Below are positions 12,678 to 23,144 of a DNA stretch of 64,000 nt, in pieces. The position numbers were made by a program, and so were the translations under genes. Each line of letters opens with the position of its first letter. Positions within the stretch are counted from its first letter, which is position 1. Source of the stretch: Hypholoma sublateritium FD-334 SS-4 (taxonomy: Eukaryota > Basidiomycota > Agaricomycetes > Agaricales > Strophariaceae); the NCBI GenBank assembly GCA_000827495.1, contig KN817558.1:173564-237563 (forward strand), in the 5' to 3' direction. The notes beneath the pieces were generated by a model. It was given only the letters and a program-made list of their open reading frames with translations, was not told the DNA's origin and ran no database searches.

Positions 12678-14338
12678 GGTGGCGATGAATAGAGAACAGC
12701 GAGCGGCGGCGGACGACGAACCGTGGTTTGTGACTGGTCACGTTGAATAAACGACGGTCGCGAGAAAGCATGTGATCGTGATTCAAGCTCCGATCGCCAC
12801 CCCTTCTTGACTACACTCCTCTTTCTATTCCATCATCCATACCTGGAATCTCTGAGAAATGGTCCCCACTCTTATGAAAACCGCGCCGATTCTCAGATTC
12901 CCGCAGCGCAGGATATTGCTTCGGGTGCATCAGCAAGTTCTTGGATTAGGTTGCTCCAGATGTAAAACTTAAGCTTAAAAGCCTGCTGTTGCGTCGCCAC
13001 GAGTGCCTAGTTCTTCCTCGAAAATGCAGAGATAAAAAACAACGACTAAGTACGGAATATTTTCCTAGGACTGCACTCCATCGTCAATGGACTCGGACTC
13101 TGCGGAGCAGTGAACACTGGTCCGAGCATTTGTTCTCGATTGCGTCCCCACTCAACATGCTCTGTTTAGCCTCTCGGGTGGATACCGTCAATCACATTGT
13201 CACTGCCTGCTTACCGACTATGACATGCCCATGTATTCCTTCGAGCGAGAACATTTCACCCAACTGTCGTCACCACTATTGAGCTGTGCCCATAGCGAAC
13301 GAAATGGCTGATGCAAACATCGAATCTCGTATGCTTCCTTCATTTCTCACACTCAATTTTGTGATTTCGCCTTCGCCAGAACCCCACAAGAAGCGACCTT
13401 GCTGAAGAAGGCCAACGAACTAAATGTTCTAGGGACAAGTCGTATCCGTGGAGTGCCAAATATCGATGTCCCAAGCATGAATGGGGATGAAACAAGTAAC
13501 CAAAGCACCGCGTACACCTTCGGCTGCCAGACCAGCATCGATTGTGAGTACGACCGAAGGTGGTTTGTTGGTGACTGCCTCTGCCGCAACCCAGTTGACA
13601 ACAATATCTGCGGCGTATCCTAGGCACCAGCTCATTATCTGATGGTGCATGTCCTGCCCGGGAGCGTACTCAACGATATGCGCTTTGATCAAGGCAGTTC
13701 CGCATAATATTCTCGAAGCGTTCATTGCTTACTTGCTCCCCGAATTCTAGTGTATATCCTTTCTACAGATTAGGCGATCGATATTCTACTGCTATTTTCT
13801 TGCTTTTCAGAGAGCTTGAGGTATCTGAAGTTCTGTCCTGTACGTATGTTTTCTGCCGAGATCCTTCAGTTTTGTTTCAGCCCACTCACCAGCGTTTTCT
13901 TGAACTTCTTGCTACAGCAGCTTGATGGTCCTCGTTTTGATTCCCTTGGTACTTTCATCTTTTATCTACTTACTCTCACTACGATTCAAGTAATTGAAAT
14001 TTATCTGCCACTAACTTGATAACATGAATACCCTCACGAAATTTATACCCGTTTGTATTACTCCATAGGTAATACTGATACTTAAGTACTCGCCCGAGCA
14101 GCGCCATTCAGCGTCTCTAAATTTGCTTTCTCTCACTCGGCCTGAACGGCTTGGTAATTAAAAAGCAGCCACACGAGCCAGGGAGGCCAGGGGCAAAGCG
14201 AGCACGCGACCCGGGCGCAGTAAAAGATAACGCGTCGCGCCCGCATATGGCAGCATGAGAAACATCCCCACGGCTCGAGCCTCCACGTCGTCGCCGCCTT
14301 CCGCCCTCTTACTCCCATCTCGCCCACCGCACCCCGCA
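12678..14338. other. 1.7 kb intergenic region with unresolved open frames
   Basis: Between the divergent kinesin (-) and four-helix (+) genes. Around 13330-13725 both strands carry protein-like open frames: on the plus strand about 75 codons with a Cys-rich end (13399-13623), on the minus strand 98 codons (13725-13429). Neither could be joined to a start or stop through splice sites in phase. One may be real; I cannot say which. Confidence 0.35.
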
Positions 14339-15025
14339 ATGTCCGTCCAGAGCCCCCTGTGAGTGCACCGTCTTTGGAGATTAAGCGCGCGCTGACCGCG
14401 CGCACTGCACCGACCGATTAGCTCCGCCATCTTCCTGCTGCACATCGCGCTCGAGATCCCCGTCGCCATCCAGGGGATGTGGTCCCCGACGGGCCTGCCG
14501 TTCATGCAGCTCAACAACACTGCCGTCGTCTTCCTCAAGGTGCGTCTGCGCTGTTGTACCATGCACGCGCGCGCTGCTCATGATATGGCTGTCCGCGCCG
14601 CAGATGTACTCCGCGCTAGTGTTCGCATCGTGCATCGCCTGCCTGCTGGTGTACAACCTCCCTGGTGCGTCGCTCCCACCGCTGTCAGCGCCGCACAGCT
14701 GACCCCGAGTTCGCGCTGTTCTTCATTTCCATCTGCATCTGCATCTCCATTTGCGTCGGCATTATGAACGATCACTCGCACAGAGTTCCTCCCCGGCAAG
14801 CGCGCACTGGCGATCTCGCTCACGGTGTACCACAGCGTCGTCTCGACGATCCTCTACCAGGCGCCGCGCTTCATCCCGCACTCGTTTGGCCCCCTCGCTG
14901 AGGCGTGGCGCATCACGCCCGAGGCCGCGTGGGGCACCGCGCACGGCATCATTGGGCTCGGCATGGTCGTGTGGTGGCAAGGCACCGTCCACCTTGCGCA
15001 GATGGCGCGCGCGTCGCAGCGGTAG
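14339..15025 (+). CDS. Small four-helix integral membrane protein, unknown function
   Basis: Exons 14339-14358, 14422-14539, 14604-14664 and 14784-15025 join in phase into 146 residues. The first exon codes for only seven residues, and the last intron is long for this locus (119 bases). Four hydrophobic segments are visible, roughly residues 8-25, 43-65, 70-92 and 120-138, separated by short loops (for example PEFLPGKRALAIS). The C-terminus is short and basic. The compact four-span layout resembles conserved small fungal membrane proteins of unknown function; a sterol-isomerase/TMEM97-like (EXPERA) fold is possible but the expected acidic residues are not obvious. Confidence 0.7.
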
Positions 15026-16380
15026 CTGCGTTCCTGTCTATGTTCGGCAGGGCAATTCGCGGAGTGTGTACCAGGGTCTGTCGAGCGTTGAGAGGCGAGA
15101 TTCATGCTTTATATATGGTATTTAAATAACATGTCGAATGCTACGCCGCTTCGTTCGCACAAGGCCTGTTCAGCGCACCCCGTTTCCGATTTCAAGCCTG
15201 GAATTTTATGTCGGGTTGGGTGCCCTCCATCAGCTGTCACGCTAACAATCGATTTTTGCGGTTACATCGTCTCGTCTGGCCCTGACTCGAGGCACCTCAC
15301 CATCGACGATGAGGGGCCTACTAAGTGCTTCACCTAGCATGACGGCGGAGGGCTCCTGCCACACGCATGATACATTGTCAGTACCAAAAGTTGCGGAATC
15401 CCGTAAAATCGCCGCAACACCAAATCCGAGAAAATAGCTCGGGGACTCGCTGGTAATTCACAACACACGTTCATCACATTCAACCTTTTCCTCCTTGTCC
15501 GAGATGGGTACTAATTATTGTACAGCGGCCCTGCCACACACCAAAAATAGATCATAGTGAATGGGCGCCAAAGATCTAGTTGTACCTCAGCCCTAAGTTA
15601 TGGCAAAATTACCTCCTGAGTTTTAAATGTTACATATTCTACTATTAAATCACCACAAATATTTACCCCCTGCACGTCCTAAGAGACCTGAAAATGCTTC
15701 AGTGGCATTCTCCCTTTTTTCTCTGCCACTGGCAGCAAAAATATCATGGACAGATACAATGCTGGCCTATATTGCGAGGGGATGTAGGGATAATATGCAT
15801 ATAGATTTCAAAAAATCAAAGGGTTTCACACAGATTAGTTATTGACTGCCAATGTACTGTAAAAAAACCTTGTATATGTTCAGGTATTTAGAAGAATTGG
15901 CCAATAATAAAATATTCCTTTGGTTTAAAATCATTTTATATTGGATTCTGCACAAATTTTAAGGTACACAAAGTCTTTCTTATATTACCTGGTACTTGAA
16001 ATATTTGAATCCTCAAACACTCAACATTTGCTCAATGCTCAGCATATTTTACTCTAATACCTCCAATACTACATGGAATGCCCTCTCAATGGCATTTTTA
16101 ACAGGTATCTTGGGGGGTAAATCCCTGGTGATACACCATATCTTTTCAAGGCTTTGGGCAGTTGCTAGTGTGGATATTTGGTGGAAATTGGAACATAGTT
16201 AGGCAACTGCCCATACTTCAAACATGGAAGTAATAGCATAAGTTGAAAGTATATTGCTTTGATATTGTTATCACATTCAGATGTGATTTGTTTCTTTAGA
16301 TATATGCTTGCTGAGGAGAACTGGGGTGAAAAGAATTCATTACACAATTATTGAGCCAAGTGTGAACTGCAATTTAATTT
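15026..16380. other. AT-rich intergenic island
   Basis: From about 15350 the base composition turns clearly AT-rich compared with the GC-rich neighbours. Only short open frames occur. Composition and the neighbouring decayed gene suggest old mobile DNA or degenerated sequence, but no terminal repeats are recognisable. Confidence 0.4.
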
Positions 16381-16395
16381 TTAGACATACCTTTC

Positions 16396-16860
16396 TCAGC
16401 GCAAAGCACGGTACTTAATCCTATCCTTTTTAGGATTATCTGTTTTCAATTCATTTTCAAGTGATGCGGAAAGATCCCGCATCCTGTCTTCCGTGCCTGG
16501 AAATACCAAGCAGTCATTGCTCGTTATTGCATAGGCAATATCTGGCTTGGTCCCCCACAACTTTGATGATTGTGGTGCCTTCACAAAAAAAAAACTATGA
16601 TATAATGCATTATATATTTTCAGAATGCTCACACCCGTTGTATTTGGGAAGCGCTCCATGGCGCGATCGAAAAAATCATCTATGTATGGCTGTTATCAAC
16701 TGCCATTTTTAGCTAAAATGACCAAATGCTCTTACCAGCCAAAGTCATCAGAGCGGGCAAAACATTTGGGCACTCAGAAGGGGGTCAGAAACATTGGTTT
16801 TGAGGTGCAACCCTGAAGCCATTTTATAATGTTGCAAACAGTGACCTCATATATTCCGTG
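16396..16860 (-). pseudogene. Decayed intron-bearing gene fragment in AT-rich island
   Basis: Two intron-like gaps can be removed in phase on the minus strand (GTAAGA...ATAG near 16720-16670 and GTGAGC...GAAG near 16622-16575). They join three pieces with protein character, including LADDFFDRAMERFPNTTG and WGTKPDIAYAITSNDCLVFP. Upstream the frame is broken by a stop close to 16800, and no start is found. AT-rich codon use sets it apart from the host genes around it. I do not recognise the family; a transposon-encoded protein is likely. Confidence 0.35.
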
Positions 16861-16984
16861 CATGACAACCTTTATGTAAAATGTGTACTTTTCGCCTGTC
16901 TCCTGTGCGGCTTCTGCAAATCCGCCGGCAACAGCAAGGCAACAGCCTCGATCACTCATATATATACTCATCACTCATCACTCA

Positions 16985-17480
16985 TATACTTATAATTATG
17001 ACACGCTTTTGTTTGTCCATGATTTTCCCCTCCTTTTCGAGCTCGAGGGCCAAAGCTTTCTTGGTTCTTGATTTCTTACTTACTAAAAATGAACGGTGAT
17101 AGCCTAGTCTTCTTGAGAGTTTTACCAGTCTTTGCCGCAGCGAAGCGAGGCTGATCTTGTATACTTATAATTATGACACGCTTTTGTTTGTCCATGATTT
17201 TTCCCTCCTTTTCGAGCTCGAGGGCCAAAGCTTTCCTGGTGATGGCCTGGTCTTCTTGAATGTTAGCAGTCTTTGCCGCAGCGAAGCGAGGCTGAACTTG
17301 TATACTTAATACTTATAATGACACGCTTTGTTCGTCGGTGATATTTCCATCCTTTTCGAGCTTGACGGCTAAAGCTTTCCCCATTCTGGATTCTTACAGA
17401 ATCTTACTTACTGGAAGTATAAAGTATGACGGCCAAATTACGGCCTGTTCCGCTTCGACTGTCACTGAGCTAATATTTAC
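16985..17480. repeat. Degenerate direct tandem repeat, three copies or more
   Basis: A block beginning TATACTTATAATTATGACAC, running through a TTTCGAGCTCGAGGGCCAAAGCTTTC core and ending GTCTTTGCCGCAGCGAAGCGAGGCTGA, occurs near 16988, again near 17158, and in more diverged form near 17300, with a trace to about 17480. Unit length varies (about 170, 140 and 150-180 bases) through internal deletions. The copies are not obviously coding. Confidence 0.75.
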
Positions 17481-17575
17481 CGCGGTGAAGTGAGGCTCAA
17501 TTTGTAACAAACACAAATTATGGAAATGGTGTTTCCATCCATACATGAGGAGACAGGTCCCCGTCGGCCATTCCG

Positions 17576-17790
17576 TCATCTTATTAGGTTTGCCTCCCCT
17601 CCGCGTCTCGGGTCTGCCAGAAGCCCGCCGTACTCCAGGTCAATCTCCTCATTTCCAACTTGTTTCCAATCTCCTCTGCCGCCTCCAGTGCATGCCGCGA
17701 TCGCCTCGCGTAGGCACCTGAGCACCTCGCCTCGCCGCGCGAGTCCGACGGGCACCTGGAGCAAGCGGGTGCACTCTCCTGCTATGTGCA
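17576..17790 (-). CDS. Possible orphan exon or small protein
   Basis: A minus-strand frame of about 70 codons follows a good acceptor (branch GCTAAAAC, then GTGCAG near 17790). It has protein-like composition (TRLLQVPVGLARRGEVLRC), ending at a stop near 17576. It lies downstream of the bHLH gene, and no upstream exon connects in phase. It could be an independent gene fragment. Low confidence. Confidence 0.25.
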
Positions 17791-18020
17791 GCTGCACGAT
17801 GTATCTAGGTTTTAGCATTCAGCTAGAACAGATAGAATGCGGTGGAATAGCATAAGTATATAATAAATATGAATGAGATACATTGGTGCACCGCTGCTGG
17901 TGCTTGTACAGCGCAAATCGCCCTAGCCCAAGACGAAGGCGCGCATGGAGCGCGAAAAACGGACGTGGAACGGAAGATACACACACCACACGAAGAAGGG
18001 CGGACACGCCGCGTTCAGCG

Positions 18021-21000
18021 TCACTCGTCGTCGTCGTCCCCGTCGTCCATCCCGTCATCTGCCCCGCCGGCGCCCTCTTGCGCCCCGGACACACCGCCCA
18101 AGTCCGCCATGAGCCCGCTGCGCTCCACCGCGTCCACATCGCGCTCTAGGTCCACCTCCAGCTCACCCATCACCTCCTCTGCCCCGCCCCCGCGCGCCGC
18201 GACCTCCCCGCGCAAGCGCCCCACCTCCGCACGCAACATCACGATCTCCTCGTCGCGCCGCGCGACGCGGGCCTTCAGCAGGCGGATGTACTCGTTCCCG
18301 CAGATGAGCAGCTGCAGCTTGCTCACGCCCTTGTTCGGGCCCTCGCCGCCCGCCTTCGGCGGCCCGCGCGGGGGGAGCGCGCCAGGGAGGAGCGGCGCGG
18401 AGACGGAGGGGTGGAAGAAGGGCGTATTGGCGCTATTGGCGGTGGGCGAGGAGGGGTCGGCGTCCGTCGGGAGTGCAATAGGGGGCAGGAGCGTGCGCAG
18501 GGAGTCGAAGGTCGTTTTTAGGGAGTCGCGCCGCTTTTGCTCGGCGGCTTTGTGCGAGGTCTTACGCACGCCGGGCGGCGCGCCGCTGAGGAGCGGTGTT
18601 GTGTGCGGAGTCGAGGACGTCGAAGGCACGATGCGCGGCGAGGGCAGTGGCGCGCTGCTTGGAGGGGGCAGGCCGCCTGCTAGAAGTGACCCGTCAGCGG
18701 AGTGCGACGGCGGCAGCGTTAGAAGAGCGCTGGCGGGCGTACCGGGCAGCAGAGGCTTGAGGCCCGGGCTCGCGGCGGGAATGACCTTGCGCAGCGACGT
18801 GCGTCGCCCCGCGCCGCGGTCCCTCTCCTTGTCCTTGTCCTTCTTTGAACCCTTCTTCCCCCCCACCGTCGTCGAGCTCGTGCTGCTCGACCCCGAGGCC
18901 GATGCGTCCGCTGCTGCTGCTGCCGCCGCAGCGGACGCGGACGCGGACCCTAAGCGGGCTGCGCCCCCTGCGCCCGGGGTGATCCCCAGCCGGCCGAGGT
19001 TCATGATGCTTGCGGGCGTGACGGGCACAAGGGGCTGCTGCTGGCTGTGCTTCTGCTGGTGGTGGCGTTGCTGGTTCGGCGGTGGCATGTCAGCGTGGTG
19101 CTGTTCGTCATGCTGGTGTTGGCCTTGATGTTGTTGCGATTGCGACTGCGACTGCTGATGCGCATGCGAAGTGGAGTGCGCGAAGCCCATCGCACTCATG
19201 TCCATCATCCCCATCCCGCCGCCGTACGCAGACATGTTCATGCCGTCTATGCCGTCCATACCCATGCCCATGGGACCCATGTCCATGCCCATGCCGCCCA
19301 TGCTGTTCATCTCGTTCATCCCGCTCATGCCACCCATCCCGTTCCCCATCCCGTTACCCATTCCGCTCATGCCACCCATCTCATTCATGCCGCCCATCCC
19401 GTTCATTGAATTCATCCCACCCATTCCATCCATACCCATCATCGCGTCCATCTCGCCCATGCCTAGCCCGCCGAAGCCCATGCCGCTGAGCGCGCCCATC
19501 CCGCCCATCCCCATCATGCCGCCGAGCATGTCGACCTCCATCCCGTCACTGCCCATATCGCCTCCTCCTCCGCCGCCGCCACCACCGGGATTTGAATTTG
19601 AATTTGACGAGGAATTTGAATTTGAGCCTGAAGTCGAACCCGCGTGCGGATTGCTAGAATCCGGCTTACTCGCATTCGCACTTGCACCTGCACTCCCACT
19701 CCCACCAGCAACAGACGCAGGCAGCGGTGGGGGCGGCATCGACCGATCCACGCCGTCCGTTTCCGCCACGTTTAGGTCGACAGGCGACGGGCTGTCGTGC
19801 ACACCTTCCCCTCCTCCCCCTCCAGCGCCACCAACACCAACACCTCCAGCGCCGCTGCTAACACCGGCACTAGAGCCAACGATAGGCGACGCGTACCCCG
19901 ATGCGGGTATTCTGCTGCGCGAGCTCGACCCCGCGCGCGTCGACTTGAGGAGCGGGGTGGATGTCGTGCTTTTTGAGCCGCGGTACGGTCTTCGTCCTCC
20001 GCCGCCGCCACTGCCACCGGCGCTAGACCCACCGCCGGCGCTGGTGCTCGTACTGCGCGTGCGCGCGGCATGCCCTCCGCCCTCATCCGGGCCTTTCGCG
20101 CGTGCAACGCCGCCCGGGTCAGGCGATGCGGACCCAGACGCCGAGCGCGACTCAGCCCGCGGCGGAGGAGTTGGGCCCTTCCCAGCACCCGCACCTGCAT
20201 TAGCGGCAGCGAGCGGAGAGGTGGAGCCGCTCTCGCGCGTAGAGACGAGCCGCGCGATGCTCATCCCCATCCCGAGCGTGGGCCGGATCGCGGGGCTTTG
20301 CCGCTTGCGCGCGGAGCCGCCTTCGTCGCCGCCAGGCGAGGCGAGGCGCTTGCTGCCTGTCGTGGCGCCGCCAGCGGCGGTGCTGCCTGCACGGTGGCGG
20401 TTATTGTTGTTGTTCGAGTTATTTGGATTCGGGTTGTTCGAGTTGGTGGTGGAATTGGGATTGGTTGAGTGGGACGAAGTCGGATGCGCCCCGAGCCATG
20501 GGCTCGTCAGCGGCGAGATGTCCTGGTCGAGGATCGTCAGCGGATGCATTTGGTGCACCTGCGCGCCGTACCGCGGGCTCTCGCTCAGGCTCAGCCGCTG
20601 GCGGTGCTGCTGCTGCCCCGCGGCGCTGGACTGGGGTAGTGGGCCGCCGGCAGGCCCGAGCGTAAGCCCGGGGATATTGCTCGCGCCGCCGTCGTTGCTG
20701 CCGCCGCTGTAGATGTTGAACGCGACGTGCGCCGGCGCCGAGTGCACCATCCCCGCGGCGTGCAGATCGTGCCCGTGCAGCGCGCGCTGCGTGTGGTGCG
20801 TATTATTAAATGTGTGCGGGTATTGGTGCTGCTGTTGGTGCTGCTGCTGGTGATCCATGGTTGGAGTGAACATAGGCGACGAGTGGTGCTGGGCGAATGT
20901 GCTGGGCGAGCCCGGCTGCGGCTGGGAGTATGACGGGTGCTGCGCTTGTGCGGGGTTGCCAGATTGGTGCGATAGCGCCATGAGCTGCCGCTGCAGATCG

Positions 21001-21833
21001 AGGCTCCGCGGGCCCGACGCAGAGCCCTGGCGGTGGTGGCCCCTGGTGTGATTTTGGGCGTGGCGGTCCCTACTGGGCGAGGGCGGCACGAGCGCGTGGG
21101 GAAGCGGCTCGAGGTAGTTGACGAGCCCCGAGGGAGAGACAAAGTCTTGCGGTTGTTGCGGCCGAATTTCGCCAGACGGGCCTGTGGGTCATTAGATTTA
21201 GCGGGGTTTGCAAATTAGGACATCGGTGATCGAGAGGAACGCAGAAGCCGCCTTGTCGTAGCAGTGGGTGTATGCGCCCCCACCCGACCGTTCGATCGCA
21301 GTTTTTTTTTATAGAAAAACAGACGTACCGGGAGTCGGCAAGCCCGTGTACCCCTGCTGATCGCCCGCAGACCCGCCTGCGGCTCCTAACTGGCGAGCGA
21401 CCGAGTCGAAGAGCGGCGACGAGGGGAGGATAGACGGCGATTGGCCGCTAATGAGCGCGATCTGTGACGTGGATCAGCAACAAGGCTGCAGAACAACGTC
21501 TCCACGCACCTGCTGCTGGAAGATCTGGTTCTGCAGCTGCTGGAGCTGCTGGAGTTGAGAGAGCTTGATCTGCTGCTCGAGCATGACGTGGTTCGGGAAC
21601 GGGTTCGCTGGTGAGGTGGAATTGGCCGATGAGCCCTGGGACGACGAGCCCTGGACGATGCTGTTCTCGAGGCCCTGGATCTGGAGCAGATTGTTGAGGA
21701 GATTCATGGTGAGCTGGGTGTTGGGGCTCTGCGGTGCCTGGCCGGTCGACGACGACGGGCTCGCGGGGTCTGCACTCCCAGTAGATGGGCCGATGAAGGG
21801 CGAAAAGTCCGCGCGATTCTGGCGGTGGTCCAT
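18021..21833 (-). CDS. Large bHLH transcription factor
   Basis: DNA-binding regulator of 1205 residues. Exons 21833-21510, 21461-21329 and 21181-18021 join in phase. The N-terminus is Ser/Pro/Gln-rich with a Leu/Gln coiled stretch (LSQLQQLQQLQNQIFQQQ). A very long disordered middle follows, including a run of Met-Gly-Asn/Asp repeats encoded at about 19180-19550. The bHLH lies near the C-terminus: basic region and helix 1 read KTSHKAAEQKRRDSLKTTFD, with the His/Glu/Arg pattern for E-box contact. Helix 2 reads GVSKLQLLICGNEYIRLLKA and runs into a short zipper-like helix. The loop is expanded to about 60 residues rich in Pro/Gly/Ser. The C-terminus is acidic (DDGMDDGDDDDE). Long antisense open frames here come from the high GC content. 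Target genes unknown. Confidence 0.88.
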
Positions 21834-22289
21834 GGTGGTGAGAAGGAAGGAGTGCAGAGCAATTCGTTAAAGGCACGGATCACATGTCGCTCATATTCCC
21901 GCCCTCAAAAATCACCTGCGTATCAGACAATAATCTCTCCTCAAGTCGGCGTCTATCTATGTTCTTTATTTATATGTTTTCGCACCGCCGTCCCTCCGTG
22001 GGTTGACCAGAATATCGTCTCGAGGGAGGCATACAATACGATTAATGCAACAAAAAAATACCGCCGTATATGTAAATTTTTTATTCCCCGTCGACCCAGC
22101 GCCCCTTGGCCGCGCGCAGGCGCTCCAGCTAGGCCTACGGTACAGCTTGCGGCGCCGCTGTGGCGTCGGCGATTTCGAGGGTAAGGAGTTGGTAAGGAGA
22201 GATGGCCAGTCCAGGGTGCATCAAGTGACGGCGGGCGCCTAAACGTAACGCTTGTGCCAGAGAACAAGTCCAATGATGGCTTCGTTAGG
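21834..22289. other. bHLH promoter region and downstream spacer
   Basis: About 450 bases upstream of the bHLH start. It includes an AT-rich stretch (21890-22080) and, at 22081-22128, a short coding remnant described separately. No complete gene. Confidence 0.4.
22081..22128 (-). pseudogene. Terminal-exon remnant related to the 27.9-29.0 kb membrane gene
   Basis: Following an acceptor-like CCTAG, 15 codons and a stop read LERLRAAKGRWVDGE. The intact gene at 27867-28954 ends LERLRASKAQWRSGE, matching at 10 of 15 positions with the stop in the same place. The rest of this copy is not recognisable on the plus side; sequence beyond 22290 is repeat and gap. It is either the 3' end of a broken paralogue or a duplicated fragment. 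Confidence 0.4.
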
Positions 22290-22364
22290 TAGCCGCGCGG
22301 ATTTTTTCATAGCAGAAAAAGTTCCCGTCGGCCAAGAGGGGTGGCCAAACGGGAACTCCCATGA
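22290..22364. repeat. 75-base direct repeat, left copy, with hairpin
   Basis: Identical over 75 bases to 22931-23005. It contains an imperfect palindrome: AGTTCCCGT pairs with ACGGGAACT, and inside it GGCCA pairs with TGGCC. It abuts the run of N bases. Confidence 0.9.
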
Positions 22365-22930
22365 NNNNNNNNNNNNNNNNNNNNNNNNNNNNNNNNNNNN
22401 NNNNNNNNNNNNNNNNNNNNNNNNNNNNNNNNNNNNNNNNNNNNNNNNNNNNNNNNNNNNNNNNNNNNNNNNNNNNNNNNNNNNNNNNNNNNNNNNNNNN
22501 NNNNNNNNNNNNNNNNNNNNNNNNNNNNNNNNNNNNNNNNNNNNNNNNNNNNNNNNNNNNNNNNNNNNNNNNNNNNNNNNNNNNNNNNNNNNNNNNNNNN
22601 NNNNNNNNNNNNNNNNNNNNNNNNNNNNNNNNNNNNNNNNNNNNNNNNNNNNNNNNNNNNNNNNNNNNNNNNNNNNNNNNNNNNNNNNNNNNNNNNNNNN
22701 NNNNNNNNNNNNNNNNNNNNNNNNNNNNNNNNNNNNNNNNNNNNNNNNNNNNNNNNNNNNNNNNNNNNNNNNNNNNNNNNNNNNNNNNNNNNNNNNNNNN
22801 NNNNNNNNNNNNNNNNNNNNNNNNNNNNNNNNNNNNNNNNNNNNNNNNNNNNNNNNNNNNNNNNNNNNNNNNNNNNNNNNNNNNNNNNNNNNNNNNNNNN
22901 NNNNNNNNNNNNNNNNNNNNNNNNNNNNNN
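22365..22930. other. Assembly gap (566 N)
   Basis: A run of unresolved bases. The flanks are the two identical 75-base copies, so the missing DNA may be a tandem or long repeat that the assembler could not resolve. Alternatively, the two contig ends overlap and the gap is artificial. Confidence 0.99.
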
Positions 22931-23005
22931 TAGCCGCGCGGATTTTTTCATAGCAGAAAAAGTTCCCGTCGGCCAAGAGGGGTGGCCAAACGGGAACTCC
23001 CATGA
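22931..23005. repeat. 75-base direct repeat, right copy, with hairpin
   Basis: Identical to 22290-22364, including the nested palindrome. It is followed by ATTTATTTCGACGG and, shortly after, a 20-base T run at 23036-23055. Confidence 0.9.
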
Positions 23006-23035
23006 TTTATTTCGACGGAGCAGGCTACAAATACA

Positions 23036-23055
23036 TTTTTTTTTTTTTTTTTTTT
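23036..23055. repeat. Poly-T run (poly-A on the element strand)
   Basis: Twenty consecutive T on the plus strand, about 90 bases beyond the recombinase stop. Read on the element strand it is a poly-A tract downstream of the last ORF. It may mark an RNA-derived 3' end or simply be a homopolymer. Confidence 0.8.
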
Positions 23056-23144
23056 GAAAAGATGAACGAGGGGGGAGTGATGTGATGGCGAGAAATAAAT
23101 GCTAGATGCGAACAAAAGTAGTACTCAACGTGAATAGAATTAGA

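Noticed and set aside
17869..20712. Plus-strand frames of 419 and 513 codons across the bHLH gene
   Set aside because: Antisense reflections of Gly/Ser/Met-rich coding; composition is Pro/Ser/Met repeats with no domain, whereas the minus strand has a clear bHLH.
22239..23003. Open frames running through the N gap
   Set aside because: Unknown bases cannot contain stops, so the frames are meaningless.
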